A stretch of 64,000 bases of DNA from contig NC_089869.1 in the NCBI RefSeq assembly GCF_036373705.1, forward strand, positions 4,029,676-4,093,675, in the 5' to 3' direction. This DNA is from Amia ocellicauda. Taxonomy: Eukaryota; Chordata; Actinopteri; Amiiformes; Amiidae. Of the stretch, positions 21,271 to 35,764 are shown one piece after another; the first letter of the stretch is position 1; every line of letters starts with the position of its first letter. A program made the position numbers and the translations under genes. The notes beneath the pieces were generated by a model. The model ran no database searches and was not told where the DNA came from. It was given only the letters and a program-made list of their open reading frames with translations.

Positions 21271-24200
21271 AAGGCACAACTCTGTACTACTTTAAAAGCA
21301 AATGCTGGACCTCTGTCATTCGGACCCAGGTCTTTCCTAGAATGGATCCATCCAGCCAGCCATCCATCCTCCCTTTGATTATTTATGTCTGTCTATCAAT
21401 AACGGTCATTCATTTACACTCTACGATGCAGAGAAGGCGTGCTTGCAACAGAAACAGGCAAACGTCAGCGGTAACACGCAACGTGGTGGACCCCAGTGCT
21501 TTAAACAACTAAGCCATGGCGCCAAGGCGCAACTCTGTACTACTGCAGAAGCAAATGGTGGACCTCTGTAAATCGGACCCAGGTCTTTCCTAGAATGGAT
21601 CCATCCAGCCATCCTCCCTTTGATATTTATGTCTGTCTATCAATAACGGTCATTCGTTTACACTCTACGATGCAGAGAAGGCGTGCTTGCAACAGAAACA
21701 GGCAAACTGCAGCGGTAACACGCAACGTAGTGGACCCCAGTGCTTTGACCAACTAAGCCATGGTGCCAAGGCGCAACTCTGTACTACTGTAAAAGCAAAT
21801 GCTAGACCTCTGTCATTCGGACCCAGGTCTTTCATAGGATGGATCCATCAAGCCATCATCCCTTTGATATTTATGTCTGTCTATCAATAACGGTCATTCG
21901 TTAACACTCTACGATGCAGAGAAGGCGTGCTTGCAACAGAAACAGGCAAACTGCAGCGGTAACGCGCAACGTGGTGGACCCCAGTGCTTTGACCTACTAA
22001 GCCATGGCGCCAAGGCGTAACTCTGTACTACTGTAAAAGCAAATGGTGGACCTCTGTCTTTCGGACCCAGGTCTTTCCAAGAATGGATCCATCCAGCCAT
22101 CCATCCTCCCTTTGATTATTTATGTCTGTCTATCACTAACGGTCATTCTTATACACTCTACGATGCAGAGAAAGCGTGCATGCATAAGAAACAGGCAAAC
22201 TGCAGCGGTAACGCGCAACGTGGTGGACCCCAGTGCGTTGACCAACTAAGCCATGGCGCCAAGGCACAACTCTGTACTACTGTAAAAGCAAATGCTAGAC
22301 CTCTGTCATTTGGACCCAGGTCTTTCCTAGGATGGATCCTTCAAGCCATCCTCCCTTTGATATTTATGTCTGTCTATCACTAACGGTCATTCGTTTACAC
22401 TCTACGATGCAGAGAAGGCATGTATGCATCAGAAACTGGCAAACGTCAGGGGTAACACGCAACGTGGTGGACCCCAGTGCTTTGACCAACTAAGCCATGG
22501 TGCCAAGGCGCAACTCTGTACTACTGTAAAAGCAAATGGTGGACCTCTGTCATTCGGACCCAGGTCTTTCCAAGAATGGATCCATCCAGCCATCCATCAT
22601 CCCTTTGATTATTTATGTCTGTCTATCACTAACGGTCATTTGTTTACACTATACGATGCAGAGAAGGCGTGCTTGCAACAGAAACTGGCAAACGTCAGCG
22701 GAAACACGCAACATGGTGGACCCCAGTGCTTTGACCAACTAAGCCATGGCGCCAAGACACAACTCTGTACTACTGTAAAAGCATATGGTGGACCTCTGTC
22801 TTTCGGACCCAGGTCTTTCCAAGAATGGATCCATCCAGCCATCCATCCTCCCTTTGATTATTTATGTCTGTCTATCAATAACGGTCATTCGTTTACTCTC
22901 TACGATGCAGAGAAGGCGTGCTTACAACAGAAACTGGCAAACTGCAGCGGTAACACGCAACGTAGTGGACCCCAGTGCTTTGACCAACTAAGCCATGGCG
23001 CCAAGGCACAACTCTGTTCTACTGTAAAAGCAAATGCTAGACCTCTGTCATTCGGACCCAGGTCTTTCATAGGATGGATCCTTCAAGCCATCATCCCTTT
23101 GATATTTATGTCTGTCTATCAATAACGGTCATTCGTTAACACTCTACGATGCAGAGAAGGCGTGCTTGCAACAGAAACAGGCAAACTGCAGCGGTAACGC
23201 GCAACGTGGTGGACCCCAGTGCTTTGACCTACTAAGCCATGGCGCCAAGGCGTAACTCTGTACTACTGTAAAAGCAAATGGTGGACCTCTGTCTTTCGGA
23301 CCCAGGTCTTTCCAAGAATTGATCCATCCAGCCATCCTCCCTTTGATATTTATGTCTGTCTATCAATAACGGTCATTCGTTTACACTCTACGATGCAGAG
23401 AAGGCGTGCTTGCAACAGAAACAGGCAAACTGCAGCGGTATCGCGCAACGTGGTGGACCCCAGTGCTTTGACCTACTAAGCCATGGCGCCAAGGCGTAAC
23501 TCTGTACTACTGTAAAAGCAAATGGTGGACCTCTGTCTTTCGTACCCAGGTCTTTCCAAGAATGGATCCATCCAGCCATCCATCCTCCCTTTGATTATTT
23601 ATGTCTGTCTATCACTAACGGTCATTCGTATACACTCTACGATGCAGAGAAGGGGTGCTTGCAACAGAAACAGGCAAACTGCAGCGGTATCGCGCAACGT
23701 GGTGGACCCCAGTGCTTTGACCTACTAAGCCATGGCGCCAAGGCGTAACTCTGTACTACTGTAAAAGCAAATGGTGGACCTCTGTCTTTCGTACCCAGGT
23801 CTTTCCAAGAATGGATCCATCCAGCCATCCATCCTCCCTTTGATTATTTATGTCTGTCTATCACTAACGGTCATTCGTATACACTCTACGATGCAGAGAA
23901 AGCGCGCATGCATAAGAAACTGGCAAACGTCAGCGTTAACGCGCAACGTGGTGGACCCCAGTGCTTTGACCAACTAAGCCATGGTGCCAAGGCTCAACTC
24001 TGTACTACTGTAAAAGCAAACGCTAGACCTCTGTCATTCGGACCCAGGTCTTTCCAAGAATGGATCCATCCAGCCATCCTCCCTTTGATATTTATGTCTG
24101 TCTATCACTAACGGTCATTCTTATACACTCTACGATGCAGAGAAAGCGTGCATGCATAAGAAACAGGCAAACTGCAGCGGTAACGCGCAACGTGGTGGAC

Positions 24201-25950
24201 CCCAGTGCTTTGACCAACTAAGCCATGGCGCCAAGGCACAACTCTGTACTACTGTAAAAGCAAATGCTAGACCTCTGTCATTCGGACCCAGGTCTTTCCT
24301 AGGATGGATCCATCAAGCCATCCTCCCTTTGATATTTATGTCTGTCTATCACTAACGGTCATTCGTTTACATTCTACGATGCAGAGAAGGCGTGTATGCA
24401 TCAGAAACTGGCAAACGTCAGTGGTAACACGCAACGTGGTGGACCCCAGTGCTTTGACCAACTAAGCCATGGCGCCAAGGCGCAACTCTGTACTACTGTA
24501 AAAGCAAATGGTGGACCTCTGTCATTCGGACCCAGGTCTTTCCAAGAATGGATCCATCCAGCCATCCATCATCCCTTTGATTATTTATGTCTGTCTATCA
24601 CTAACGGTCATTCGTTTACACTATACGATGCAGAGAAGGCGTGCTTGCAACAGAAACTGGCAAACGTCAGCGGAAACACGCAACATGGTGGACCCCAGTG
24701 CTTTGACCAACTAAGCCATGGCGCCAAGACACAACTCTGTACTACTGTAAAAGCATATGGTGGACCTCTGTCTTTCGGACCCAGGTCTTTCCAAGAATGG
24801 ATCCATCCAGCCATCCATCCTCCCTTTGATTATTTATGTCTGTCTATCAATAACGGTCATTCGTTTACTCTCTACGATGCAGAGAAGGCGTGCTTACAAC
24901 AGAAACTGGCAAACTGCAGCGGTAACACGCAACGTAGTGGACCCCAGTGCTTTGACCAACTAAGCCATGGCGCCAAGGCACAACTCTGTTCTACTGTAAA
25001 AGCAAATGCTAGACCTCTGTCATTCGGACCCAGGTCTTTCATAGGATGGATCCTTCAAGCCATCATCCCTTTGATATTTATGTCTGTCTATCAATAACGG
25101 TCATTCGTTAACACTCTACGATGCAGAGAAGGCGTGCTTGCAACAGAAACAGGCAAACTGCAGCGGTAACGCGCAACGTGGTGGACCCCAGTGCTTTGAC
25201 CTACTAAGCCATGGCGCCAAGGCGTAACTCTGTACTACTGTAAAAGCAAATGGTGGACCTCTGTCTTTCGGACCCAGGTCTTTCCAAGAATTGATCCATC
25301 CAGCCATCCTCCCTTTGATATTTATGTCTGTCTATCAATAACGGTCATTCGTTTACACTCTACGATGCAGAGAAGGCGTGCTTGCAACAGAAACAGGCAA
25401 ACTGCAGCGGTATCGCGCAACGTGGTGGACCCCAGTGCTTTGACCTACTAAGCCATGGCGCCAAGGCGTAACTCTGTACGACTGTAAAAGCAAATGGTGG
25501 ACCTCTGTCTTTCGTACCCAGGTCTTTCCAAGAATGGATCCATCCAGCCATCCATCCTCCCTTTGATTATTTATGTCTGTCTATCACTAACGGTCATTCG
25601 TATACACTCTACGATGCAGAGAAGGGGTGTATGCATCAGAAACTGGCAAACGTCAGTGGTAACACGCAACGTGGTGGACCCCAGTGCTTTGACCAACTAA
25701 GCCATGGCGCCAAGGCGCAACTCTGTACTACTGTAAAAGCAAATGGTGGACCTCTGTCATTCGGACCCAGGTCTTTCCAAGAATGGATCCATCCAGCCAT
25801 CCATCATCCCTTTGATTATTTATGTCTGTCTATCACTAACGGTCATTCGTTTACACTATACGATGCAGAGAAGGCGTGCTTGCAACAGAAACTGGCAAAC
25901 GTCAGCGGAAACACGCAAAATGGTGGACCCCAGTCACAACTGCTGCGCCT
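21271..25950. repeat. Satellite array A7, about 19 monomers
   Basis: Holds two near-identical 8-monomer segments with a 1,972-bp period (four 244-bp plus four 249-bp units), at 22,243-24,214 and from 24,215. Their first 1.4 kb also match window bases 1-1415. The second segment begins the copy of the left end of the window. Confidence 0.94.
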
Positions 25951-26024
25951 GTCTCTGTGGCGCAATCGGATAGCGCGTTCGGCTGTTAACCGATAGGTTG
26001 GTGGTTCGAGCCCACCCAGGGACT
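25951..26024 (+). tRNA. tRNA-Asn(GTT), block B7
   Basis: Same two changes as B1 (T43 opposite T27, discriminator T), as expected for its duplicate 24,214 bp away. Confidence 0.9.
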
Positions 26025-26194
26025 TCCATCTACTTCTTACCTCATTGCTTCCATTCGTGGTGTGATACCTGGACCTCTGCTTTATAATCTCCTGTCCAAG
26101 AAACATCGCCTCATGCAGTAACAATGGCTACGCTGCCAAAAATTTAAACTTGCCCCACAGTCTTGCTGTACATAGCCTCTGCCTCCTTCAGGCC

Positions 26195-26268
26195 AGGCAC
26201 CGCTGGGATTTGAACCCAGGATTTCCTGTTTACGAGACAGGCGCTTTCACCAGCTAAGCCACGGCGCC
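26195..26268 (-). tRNA. tRNA-Thr(CGT), block B7
   Basis: Consensus copy, duplicate of B1. Confidence 0.95.
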
Positions 26269-26822
26269 AGAGCTTGCTGCACTCACCCTCTCCTAGTTTC
26301 ATACCAATTGAGTGGCTGCTACCGTTTACCTACTATATGTTCCACGCATCCATCCAACCAACTATCCACCCACCCATCCATCCATCTATCTATCTATCTA
26401 TCCTTCTATCTATCTGTCTGTCTATCTACCTACCTCTCTGTTTTTCTACAGCTAGCACTCACTTGCTTACGCTTGCGGACAAAGCAAGAAGTGTGCGTTC
26501 AACAGGATCTGACAGCGGAAAAAGATTTACAGGAAGATGTAGACAGCACTGACAAGTGCAACAAACATTGGGCGGTGTCCGTCTCTGTGCGGCAATGGCA
26601 TTTTGGCCATCGGACCTAAAGCCAAAGGTGGCCGCGCGAAGCCTACACAGGGAAGTCTTTGTCGTCCTGACCCTATTCTTTAAATACAAGGTTCTGGGAA
26701 GATGACTTTCTGCTTTACTCTCTCAGTGGAAGGGATATATCATTCCGGCCCGTGACGAGAGGCAATCTTGCAAAATCCTGGAAGGGGAGTCCTTAGCATG
26801 TACCCTAACATGAACAAAGCTG
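26269..26822. repeat. Spacer B7 with compound microsatellite
   Basis: 554 bp, same variant set as B1 including TCTGTTTTTCTAC and AATACAAGG. Confidence 0.88.
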
Positions 26823-26896
26823 AGGCACCACTGGGATTTGAACCCAGGATCTCCTGTTTACTAGACAGGTGCTTTGACCAACTAAGCCATGGCACC
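26823..26896 (-). tRNA. tRNA-Thr(AGT), block B7
   Basis: Same C3 to T wobble as B1; otherwise consensus. Confidence 0.94.
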
Positions 26897-29800
26897 AAGG
26901 CACAACTCTGTACTACTTTAAAAGCAAATGCTGGACCTCTGTCATTCGGACCCAGGTCTTTCCTAGAATGGATCCAGCCAGCCAGCCATCCATCCTCCCT
27001 TTGATATTTATGTCTGTCTATTACTAACGGTCATTCGTTTACACTCTACGATGCAGAAAAAGCGTGCATGCATCAGAAACTGGCAAATGTCAGCGGTAAC
27101 ATGCAACGTGGTGGACCCCAGTGCTTTGACCAACTAAGCCATGGCGCCAAGGCGCAACTCTGTACTACTGCAGAAGCAAATGGTGGACCTCTGTCATTCG
27201 GACCCAGGTCTTTCCTAGAATGGATCTATCCAGCAAACCTCCCTTTGATATTTATGTCTGTCTATCACTAACGGTCATTCGGTTACACTCTACGATGCAG
27301 AGAAGGCGTGCTTGCAACAGAAACTGGCAATCTGCAGCGGTAACGCGCAACGTGGTGGACCCCAGTGCTCTGACCTACTAAGCCACGGCGCCAAGGCGTA
27401 ACTCTGTACTACTGTAAAAGCAAATGGTGGACCTCTGTCTTTTGGACCTAGGTCTTCCAAGAATGGATCCATCCAGCCATCCTCCCTTTGATATTTATGT
27501 CTGTCTATCACTAACGGTCATTCGTTTACACTCTACGATGCAGAGAAGGCGTGCTTGCAACAGAAACAGGCAAACTGCAGCGGTAACGCGCAACGTGGTG
27601 GACCCCAGTGCTTTGACCTACTAAGCCATGGCGCCAAGGCGCAACTCTGTACTACTGTAAAAGCAAATGGTGGACCTCTGTCTTTCGTACCCAGGTCTTT
27701 CCAAGAATGGATCCATCCAGCCATCCATCCTCCCTTTGATTATTTATGTCTGTCTATCACTAACGGTCATTCGTATACACACTACGATGCAGAGAAAGCG
27801 CGCATGCATAAGAAACTGGCAAACGTCAGCGTTAACGCGCAACGTGGTGGACCCCAGTGCTTTGACCAACTAAGCCATGGTGCCAAGGCTCAACTCTGTA
27901 CTACTGTAAAAGCAAACGCTAGACCTCTGTCATTCGGACCCAGGTCTTTCCAAGAATGGATCCATCCAGCCATCCTCCCTTTGATATTTATGTCTGTCTA
28001 TCACTAATGGTCATTCGTTTACACTCTACGATGCAGAGAAGGCGTGCTTGCAACAGAAACAGGCAAACTGCAGCGGTAACGCGCAACGTGGTGGACCCCA
28101 GTGCTTTGACCAACTAAGCCATGGTGCCAAGGCGCAACTCTGAACTACTGTAAAAGCAAATGGTGGAACTCTGTCATTCGGACCCAGGTCTTTCCAAGAA
28201 TGGATCCATCCAGCCATCTTCCCTTTGATATTTATGTCTGTCTATCAATAACGGTCATTCGTTTACACTCTACGATGCAGAGAAGGCGTGCTTGCAACAG
28301 AAACAGGCAAACTGCAGCGGTAACGCGCAACGTGGTGGACCCCAGTGCTTTGACCAACTAAGCCATGGTGCCAAGGCGCAACTCTGTACTACTGTAAAAG
28401 CAAATTGTGGAACTCTGTCATTCGGACCCAGGTCTTTCCAAGAATGGATCCATCCAGCCATCCTCCCTTTGATATTTATTTCTGTCTATCAATAACGGTC
28501 ATTCGTTTACACTCTACGATGCAGAGAAGGCGTGCTTGCAACAGAAACAGGCAAACTGCAGCGGTAACGCGCAACGTGGTGGACCCCAGTGCTTTGACCA
28601 ACTAAGCCATGGTGCCAAGGCGCAACTCTGTACTACTGTAAAAGCAAATGCTAGACCTCTGTCATTCGGACCCAGGTCTTTCCTAGGATGGATCCATCAT
28701 GCCATCCTCGCTTTGATATTTATGTCTGTCTATCACTAACGGTCATTCGTTTACACTCTACGATGCAGAGAAGGCGTGCTTGCAACAGAAACAGGCAAAC
28801 TGCAGCGGTAACGCGCAACGTGGTGGGCCCCAGTGCATTGACCTACTAAGCCATGGCGCCAAGGCACAACTCTGTACTACTGCAGAAGCAAATGGTGGAC
28901 CTCTGTCATTCGGACCCAGGTATTTCCAAGAATGGATCCATCCAGCCATCCATCCTCCCTTTGATTATTTATGTCTGTCTATCACTAACTGTCATTCGTA
29001 TACACTCTACGATGCAGAGAAAGCGTGCTTGCAATAGAAACTGGCAAACTGCAGCGGTAACACGCAATGTAGTGGACCCCAATGCTTTGACCAACTAAGC
29101 CATGGCGCCAAGGCACAACTCTGTACTACTGTAAAAGCAAATGCTAGACCTCTGTCATTCGGACCCAGGTCTTTCCTAGGATGGATCCATCAAGCTATCC
29201 TCCCTTTGATATTTATGTCTGTCTATCACTAACGGTCATTCGTTTACACTCTACGATGCAGAGAAGGCGTGTATCAATCAGAAACTGGCAAACGTCAGTG
29301 GTAACACGCAACGTAGTGGACCCCAGTGCTTTGACCTACTAAGCCATGGCGCCAAGGCACAACTCTGTACTACTTTAAAAGCAAATGCTGGACCTCTGTC
29401 ATTCGGACCCAGGTCTTTCCTAGAATGGATCCATCCAGGCAGCCATCCATCATCCCTTTGATTATTTATGTCTGTCTATTAGTAACGGTCATTCGTTTAC
29501 ACTCTACGATGCAGAGAAAGCGTGCATGCATCAGAAACTGGCAAACGTCAGCGGTAACACGCAACGTGGTGGACCCCAGTGCTTTGAGCAACTAAGCCAT
29601 GGCGCCAAGGCGCAACTCTGTACTACTGCAGAAGCAAATGGTGGACCTCTGTCATTCGGACCCAGGTCTTTCCTAGAATGGATCCATCCAGCAAACCTCC
29701 CTTTGATATTTATGTCTGTCTATCACTAACGGTCATTCGGTTACACTCTACGATGCAGAGAAGGCGTGCTTGCAACAGAAACTGGCAATCTGCAGCGGTA

Positions 29801-32800
29801 ACGCGCAACGTGGTGGACCCCAGTGCTTTGACCTACTAAGCCATGGCGCCAAGGCGTAACTCTGTACTACTGCAGAAGCAAATGGTGGACCTCTGTCATT
29901 CGGACCCAGGTATTTCCAAGAATGGATCCATCCAGCCATCCATCCTCCCTTTGATTATTTATGTCTGTCTATGACTAACGGTCATTCGCATACACTCTAC
30001 GATGCAGAGAAAGCGTGCTGGCAATAGAAACTGGCAAACGTCAGCGGTAACACGCAACGTGGTGGACCCCAGTGCTTTGACCAACTAAGCCATGGCGCCA
30101 AGGCGCAACTCTGTACTACTGCAGAAGCAAATGGTGGACCTCTGTCAATCGGACCCAGGTCTTTCCTAGAATGGATCCATCCAGCCATCCTCCCTTTGAT
30201 ATTTATGTCTGTCTATCAATAACGGTCATTCGTTTACACTCTACGATGCAGAGAAGGCGTGCTTGCAACAGAAACAGGCAAACTGCAGCAGTAACGCGCA
30301 ACGTGGTGGACCCCAGTGCTTTGACCAACTAAGCCATGGTGCCAAGGCGCAACTCTGAACTACTGTAAAAGCAAATGGTGGAACTCTGTCATTCGGACCC
30401 AGGTCTTTCCAAGAATGGATTCATCCAGCCATCCTCCCTTTGATATTTATGTCTGTCTATCAATAACGGTCATTCGTTTACTCTCTACGATGCAGAGAAG
30501 GCGTGCTTACAACAGAAACTGGCAAACTGCAGCGGTAACACGCAATGTAGTGGACCCCAGTGCTTTGACCAACTAAGCCATGGCGCCAAGGCACAACTCT
30601 GTTCTACTGTAAAAGCAAATGCTAGACCTCTGTCATTCGGACCCAGGTCTTTCATAGGATGGATCCATCAAGCCATCATCCCTTTGATATTTATGTCTGT
30701 CTATCAATAACGGTCATTCGTTAACACTCTACGATGCAGAGAAGGCGTGCTTGCAACAGAAACAGGCAAACTGCAGCGGTAACGCGCAACGTGGTGGACC
30801 CCAGTGCTTTGACCTACTAAGCCATGGCGCCAAGGCGTAACTCTGTACTACTGTAAAAGCAAATGGTGGACCTCTGTCTTTCGGACCCAGGTCTTGCCAA
30901 GAATTGATCCATCCAGCCATCCTCCCTTTGATATTTATGTCTGTCTATCAATAACGGTCATTCGTTTACACTCTACGATGCAGAGAAGGCGTGCTTGCAA
31001 CAGAAACAGGCAAACTGCAGCGGTATCGCGCAACGTGGTGGACCCCAGTGCTTTTACCTACTAAGCCATGGCGCCAAGGCGTAACTCTGTACTACTGTAA
31101 AAGCAAATGGTGGACCTCTGTCTTTCGGACCAAGGTCTTTCCAAGAATGGATCCATCCAGCCATCCTCCCTTTGATATTTATGTCTGTCTATCAATAACG
31201 GTCATTCGTTTACTCTCTACGATGCAGAGAAGGCGTACTTACAACAGAAACTGGCAAACTGCAGCGGTAACACGCAATGTAGTGGACCCCAGTGCTTTGA
31301 CCAACTAAGCCATGGCGCCAAGGCACAACTCTGTTCTACTGTAAAAGCAAATGCTAGACCTCTGTCATTCGGACCCAGGTCTTTCATAGGATGGATCCAT
31401 CAAGCCATCATCCCTTTGATATTTATGTCTGTCTATCAATAACGGTCATTCGTTAACACTCTACTATGCAGAGAAGGCGTGCTTGCAACAGAAACAGGCA
31501 AACTGCAGCGGTAACGCGCAACGTGGTGGACCCCAGTGCTTTGACCTACTAAGCCATGGCGCCAAGGCGTAACTCTGTACTACTGTAAAAGCAAATGGTG
31601 GACCTCTGTCTTTCGGACCCAGGTCTTTCCAAGAATTGATCCATCCAGCCATCCTCCCTTTGATATTTATGTCTGTCTATCAATAACGGTCATTCGTTTA
31701 CACTCTACGATGCAGAGAAAGCGTGCATGCATAAGAAACAGGCAAACTGCAGCGGTAACGCGCAACGTGGTGGACCCCAGTGCTTTGACCTACTAAGCCA
31801 TGGTGCCAAGGCGCAACTCTGAACTACTGTAAAAGCAAATGGTGGAACTCTGTCATTCGGACCCAGTTCTTTCATTGGATGGATCCATCAAGCCATCATC
31901 CCTTTGATATTTATGTCTGTCTATCAATAACGGTCATTCGTTAACACTCTACGATGCAGAGAAGGCGTGCTTGCAACAGAAACAGGCAAACTGCAGCGGT
32001 AACACGCAACGTAGTGGACCCCAGTGCTTTGACCAACTAAGCCATGGCGCCAAGGCACAACTCTGTTCTACTGTAAAAGCAAATGCTAGACCTCTGTCAT
32101 TCGGACCCAGGTCTTTCATTGGATGGATCCATCAAGCCATCATCCCTTTGATATTTATGTCTGTCTATCAATAACGGTCATTCGTTAACACTCTACGATG
32201 CAGAGAAGGCGTGCTTGCAACAGAAACAGGCAAACTGCAGCGGTAACGCGCAACGTGGTGGACCCCAGTGCTTTGACCTACTAAGCCATGGCGCCAAGGC
32301 GTAACTCTGTACTACTGAAAAAGCAAATGGTGGACCTCTGTCTTTCGGACCCAGGTCTTTCCAAGAATTGATCCATCCAGCCATCCTCCCTTTGATATTT
32401 ATGTCTGTCTATCAATAACGGTCATTCGTTTACACTCTACGATGCAGAGAAGGCGTTCTTGCAACAGAAACAGGCAAACTGCAGCGGTATCGCGCAACGT
32501 GGTGGACCCCAGTGCTTCGACCTACTAAGCCATGGCGCCAAGGCGTTACTCTGTACTACTGTAAAAGCAAATGGTGGACCTCTGTCTTTCGGACCCAGGT
32601 CTTTCCAAGAATGGATCCATCCAGCCATCCATCCTCCCTTTGATTATTTATGTCTGTCTATCACTAACGGTCATTCTTATACACTCTACGATGCAGAGAA
32701 GGCGTGCTTGCAACAGAAACAGGCAAACTGCAGCGGTAACGCGCAACGTGGTGGACCCCAGTGCTTTGACCTACTAAGCCATGGCGCCAAGGCGTAACTC

Positions 32801-33764
32801 TGTACTACTGTAAAAGCAAATGGTGGACCTCTGTCTTTCGGACCCAGGTCTTTCCAAGAATTGATCCATCCAGCCATCCTCCCTTTGATATTTATGTCTG
32901 TCTATCAATAACGGTCATTCGTTTACACTCTACGATGCAGAGAAGGCGTTCTTGCAACAGAAACAGGCAAACTGCAGCGGTATCGCGCAACGTGGTGGAC
33001 CCCAGTGCTTCGACCTACTAAGCCATGGCGCCAAGGCGTTACTCTGTACTACTGTAAAAGCAAATGGTGGACCTCTGTCTTTCGGACCCAGGTCTTTCCA
33101 AGAATGGATCCATCCAGCCATCCATCCTCCCTTTGATTATTTATGTCTGTCTATCACTAACGGTCATTCTTATACACTCTACGATGCAGAGAAAGCGTGC
33201 ATGCATAAGAAACAGGCAAACTGCAGCGGTAACGCGCAACGTGGTGGACCCCAGTGCTTTGACAAACTAAGCCATGGCGCCAAGGCGCAACTCTGTACTA
33301 CTGTAAAAGCAAATGGTGGACCTCTGTCATTCGGACCCAGGTCTTTCCTAGGATGGATCCATCAAGCCATCCTCCCTTTGATATTTATGTCTGTCTATCA
33401 CTAACGGTCATTCGTTTACACTCTACGATGCAGAGAAGGCGTGTATGCATCAGAAAGTGGCAAACGTCAGTGGTAACACGCAACGTGGTGGACCCCAGTG
33501 CTTTGACCAACTAAGCCATGGCACCAAGGCGCAACTCTGTACTACTGTAAAAGCAAATGGTGGACCTCTGTCATTCGGACCCAGGTCTTTCCAAGAATGG
33601 ATCCATCCAGCCATCCATCATCCCTTTGATTATTTATGTCTGTCTATCACTAACGGTCATTCGTTTACACTATACGATGCAGAGAAGGCGTGCTTGCAAC
33701 AGAAACTGGCAAACGTCAGCGGAAACACGCAACATGGTGGACCCCAGTCACAACTGCTGCGCCT
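26897..33764. repeat. Satellite array A8, about 28 monomers
   Basis: Near-copy of array A2. It lacks one 244-bp unit (offset falls from 24,214 to 23,970 near 29.8 kb) and then two 249-bp units (offset falls to 23,472 near 31.7 kb). All indels are whole monomers, as expected from unequal exchange. Confidence 0.95.
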
Positions 33765-33838
33765 GTCTCTGTGGCGCAATCGGATAGCGCGTTCGGCTGT
33801 TAACCGAAAAGTTGGTGGTTCAAGCCCACCCAGGGACG
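33765..33838 (+). tRNA. tRNA-Asn(GTT), block B8
   Basis: Intact stems; G45 to A in the variable loop and TTCAAGC T loop. Duplicate of B2 apart from the variable-loop change. Confidence 0.94.
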
Positions 33839-34008
33839 TCCGTCTATTTCTTACCTCATTGCTTCCATTCGTGGTGTGAGACCTGGACCTCTGCTTTATA
33901 ATCTCCTGTCCAAGAAACATGGCCTCATGCAGTAACAATGGCTACGCTGCCAAAAACTTAAACTTGCCCCACAGTCTTGCTGTACATAGCCTCTGCCTCC
34001 TTCAGGCC

Positions 34009-34082
34009 AGGCACCGCTGGGATTTGAACCCAGGATTTCCTGTTTACGAGACAGGCGCTTTCACCAGCTAAGCCACGGCGCC
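34009..34082 (-). tRNA. tRNA-Thr(CGT), block B8
   Basis: Consensus copy. Confidence 0.95.
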
Positions 34083-34636
34083 AGAGCTTGCTGCACCCAC
34101 CCTTTCCTAGTTTCATACCAATTCAGTGGCTGCTACCGTTTACCTACTATATGTTCCACGCATCCATCCAACCAACTATCAACCCACCCATCCATCCATC
34201 TATCTATCTATCTATCCTTCTATCTATCTGTCTGTCTATCTACCTACCTCTCTGTCTTTCTACAGCTAGCACTCACTTGCTTACGCTTGCGGACAAAGCA
34301 AGAAGTGTGCGTTCAACAGGATCTGACAGCGGAAAAAGATTTGCAGGAAGATGTAGACAGCACTGACAAGTGCAACAAACATTGGGCGGTGTCCGTCTCT
34401 GTGCGGCAATGGCATTTTCGCCATCGGACCTAAAGCCAAAGGTGGCCGCGCGAAGCCTACACAGGGAAGTCTTTGTCGTCCTGACCCTATTCTTTAAATA
34501 CAGGGTTCTGGGAAGATGACTTTCTGCTTTACTCTCTCAGTGGAAGGGATATATCATTCCGGCCCGTGACGAGAGGCAATCTTGCAAAATCCTGGAAGGG
34601 GAGTCCTTAGCATGTACCCTAACATGAACAAAGCTG
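34083..34636. repeat. Spacer B8 with compound microsatellite
   Basis: 554 bp, B2 subfamily, duplicate of 10,611-11,164. Confidence 0.88.
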
Positions 34637-34710
34637 AGGCACCACTGGGATTTGAACCCAGGATCTCCTGTTTACTAGACAGGTGCTTTGACCAACTAAG
34701 CCATGGCGCC
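34637..34710 (-). tRNA. tRNA-Thr(AGT), block B8
   Basis: Consensus copy, upstream TTTAAA present. Confidence 0.95.
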
Positions 34711-35446
34711 AAGGCACATGTCTGTACTACTTTAAAAACAAATGCTGGACCTCTGTCATTCGGACCCAGGTCTTTCCTAGAATGGATCCATCCAGCCAGC
34801 CATCCATCATCCCTTTGATTATTTATGTCTGTCTATTACTAACGGTCATTCGTTTACACTCTACGATGCAGAGAAAGCGTGCATGCATCAGAAACAGGCA
34901 AACGTCAGCGGTAACACGCAACGTGGTGGACCCCAGTGCTTTGAGCAACTAAGCCATGGCGCCAAGGCGCAACTCTGTACTACTGCAGAAGCAAATGGTG
35001 GACCTCTGTCATTCGGACCCAGGTCTTTCCTAGAATGGATCCATCTAGCAAACCTCCCTTTGATATTTATGTCTGTCTATCACTAACGGTCATTCGGTTA
35101 CACTCTACGATGCAGAGAAGGCGTGCTTGCAACAGAAACTGGCAATCTGCAGCGGTAACGCGCAACGTGGTGGACCCCAGTGCTTTGACCTACTAAGCCA
35201 TGGCGCCAAGGCGTAACTCTGTTCAACTGTAAAAGCAAATGGTGGACCTCTGTCTTTCGGACCCAGGTCTTTCCAAGAATGGATCCATCCAGCCATCCAT
35301 CATCCCTTTGATTATTTATGTCTGTCTATCACTAACGGTCATTCGTTTACACTATACGATGCAGAGAAGGCGTGCTTGCAACAGAAACTGGCAAACGTCA
35401 GCGGAAACACGCAACATGGTGGACCCCAGTCACAACTGCTGCGCCT
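34711..35446. repeat. Satellite array A9, 3 monomers
   Basis: 736 bp, copy of A3, completing a 1,682-bp higher-order repeat. The first full monomer has the TTTGAGCAACTAAGCC half variant. Confidence 0.94.
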
Positions 35447-35466
35447 GTCTCTGTGGCGCAATCGGA

Positions 35467-35513
<47 letters not shown>

Positions 35514-35520
35514 AGGGACG
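35447..35520 (+). tRNA. tRNA-Asn(GTT), block B9
   Basis: Intact stems, TTCAAGC T loop. It lacks the anticodon-stem damage of its duplicate B3. Confidence 0.95.
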
Positions 35521-35690
35521 TCCGTCTATTTCTTACCTCATTGCTTCCATTCGTGGTGTGAGACCTGGACCTCTGCTTTATAATCTCCTGTCCAAGAAAC
35601 ATCGCCTCATGCAGTAACAAAGGCTACGCTGCCAAAAACTTAAACTTGCCCCACAGTCTTGCTGTACATAGCCTCTGCCTCCTTCAGGCC

Positions 35691-35764
35691 TGGCACCGCT
35701 GGGATTTGAACCCAGGATTTCCTGTTTACGAGACAGGCGCTTTCACCAGCTAAGCCACGGCGCC
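35691..35764 (-). tRNA. tRNA-Thr(CGT), block B9
   Basis: Consensus body with discriminator A. Confidence 0.93.
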
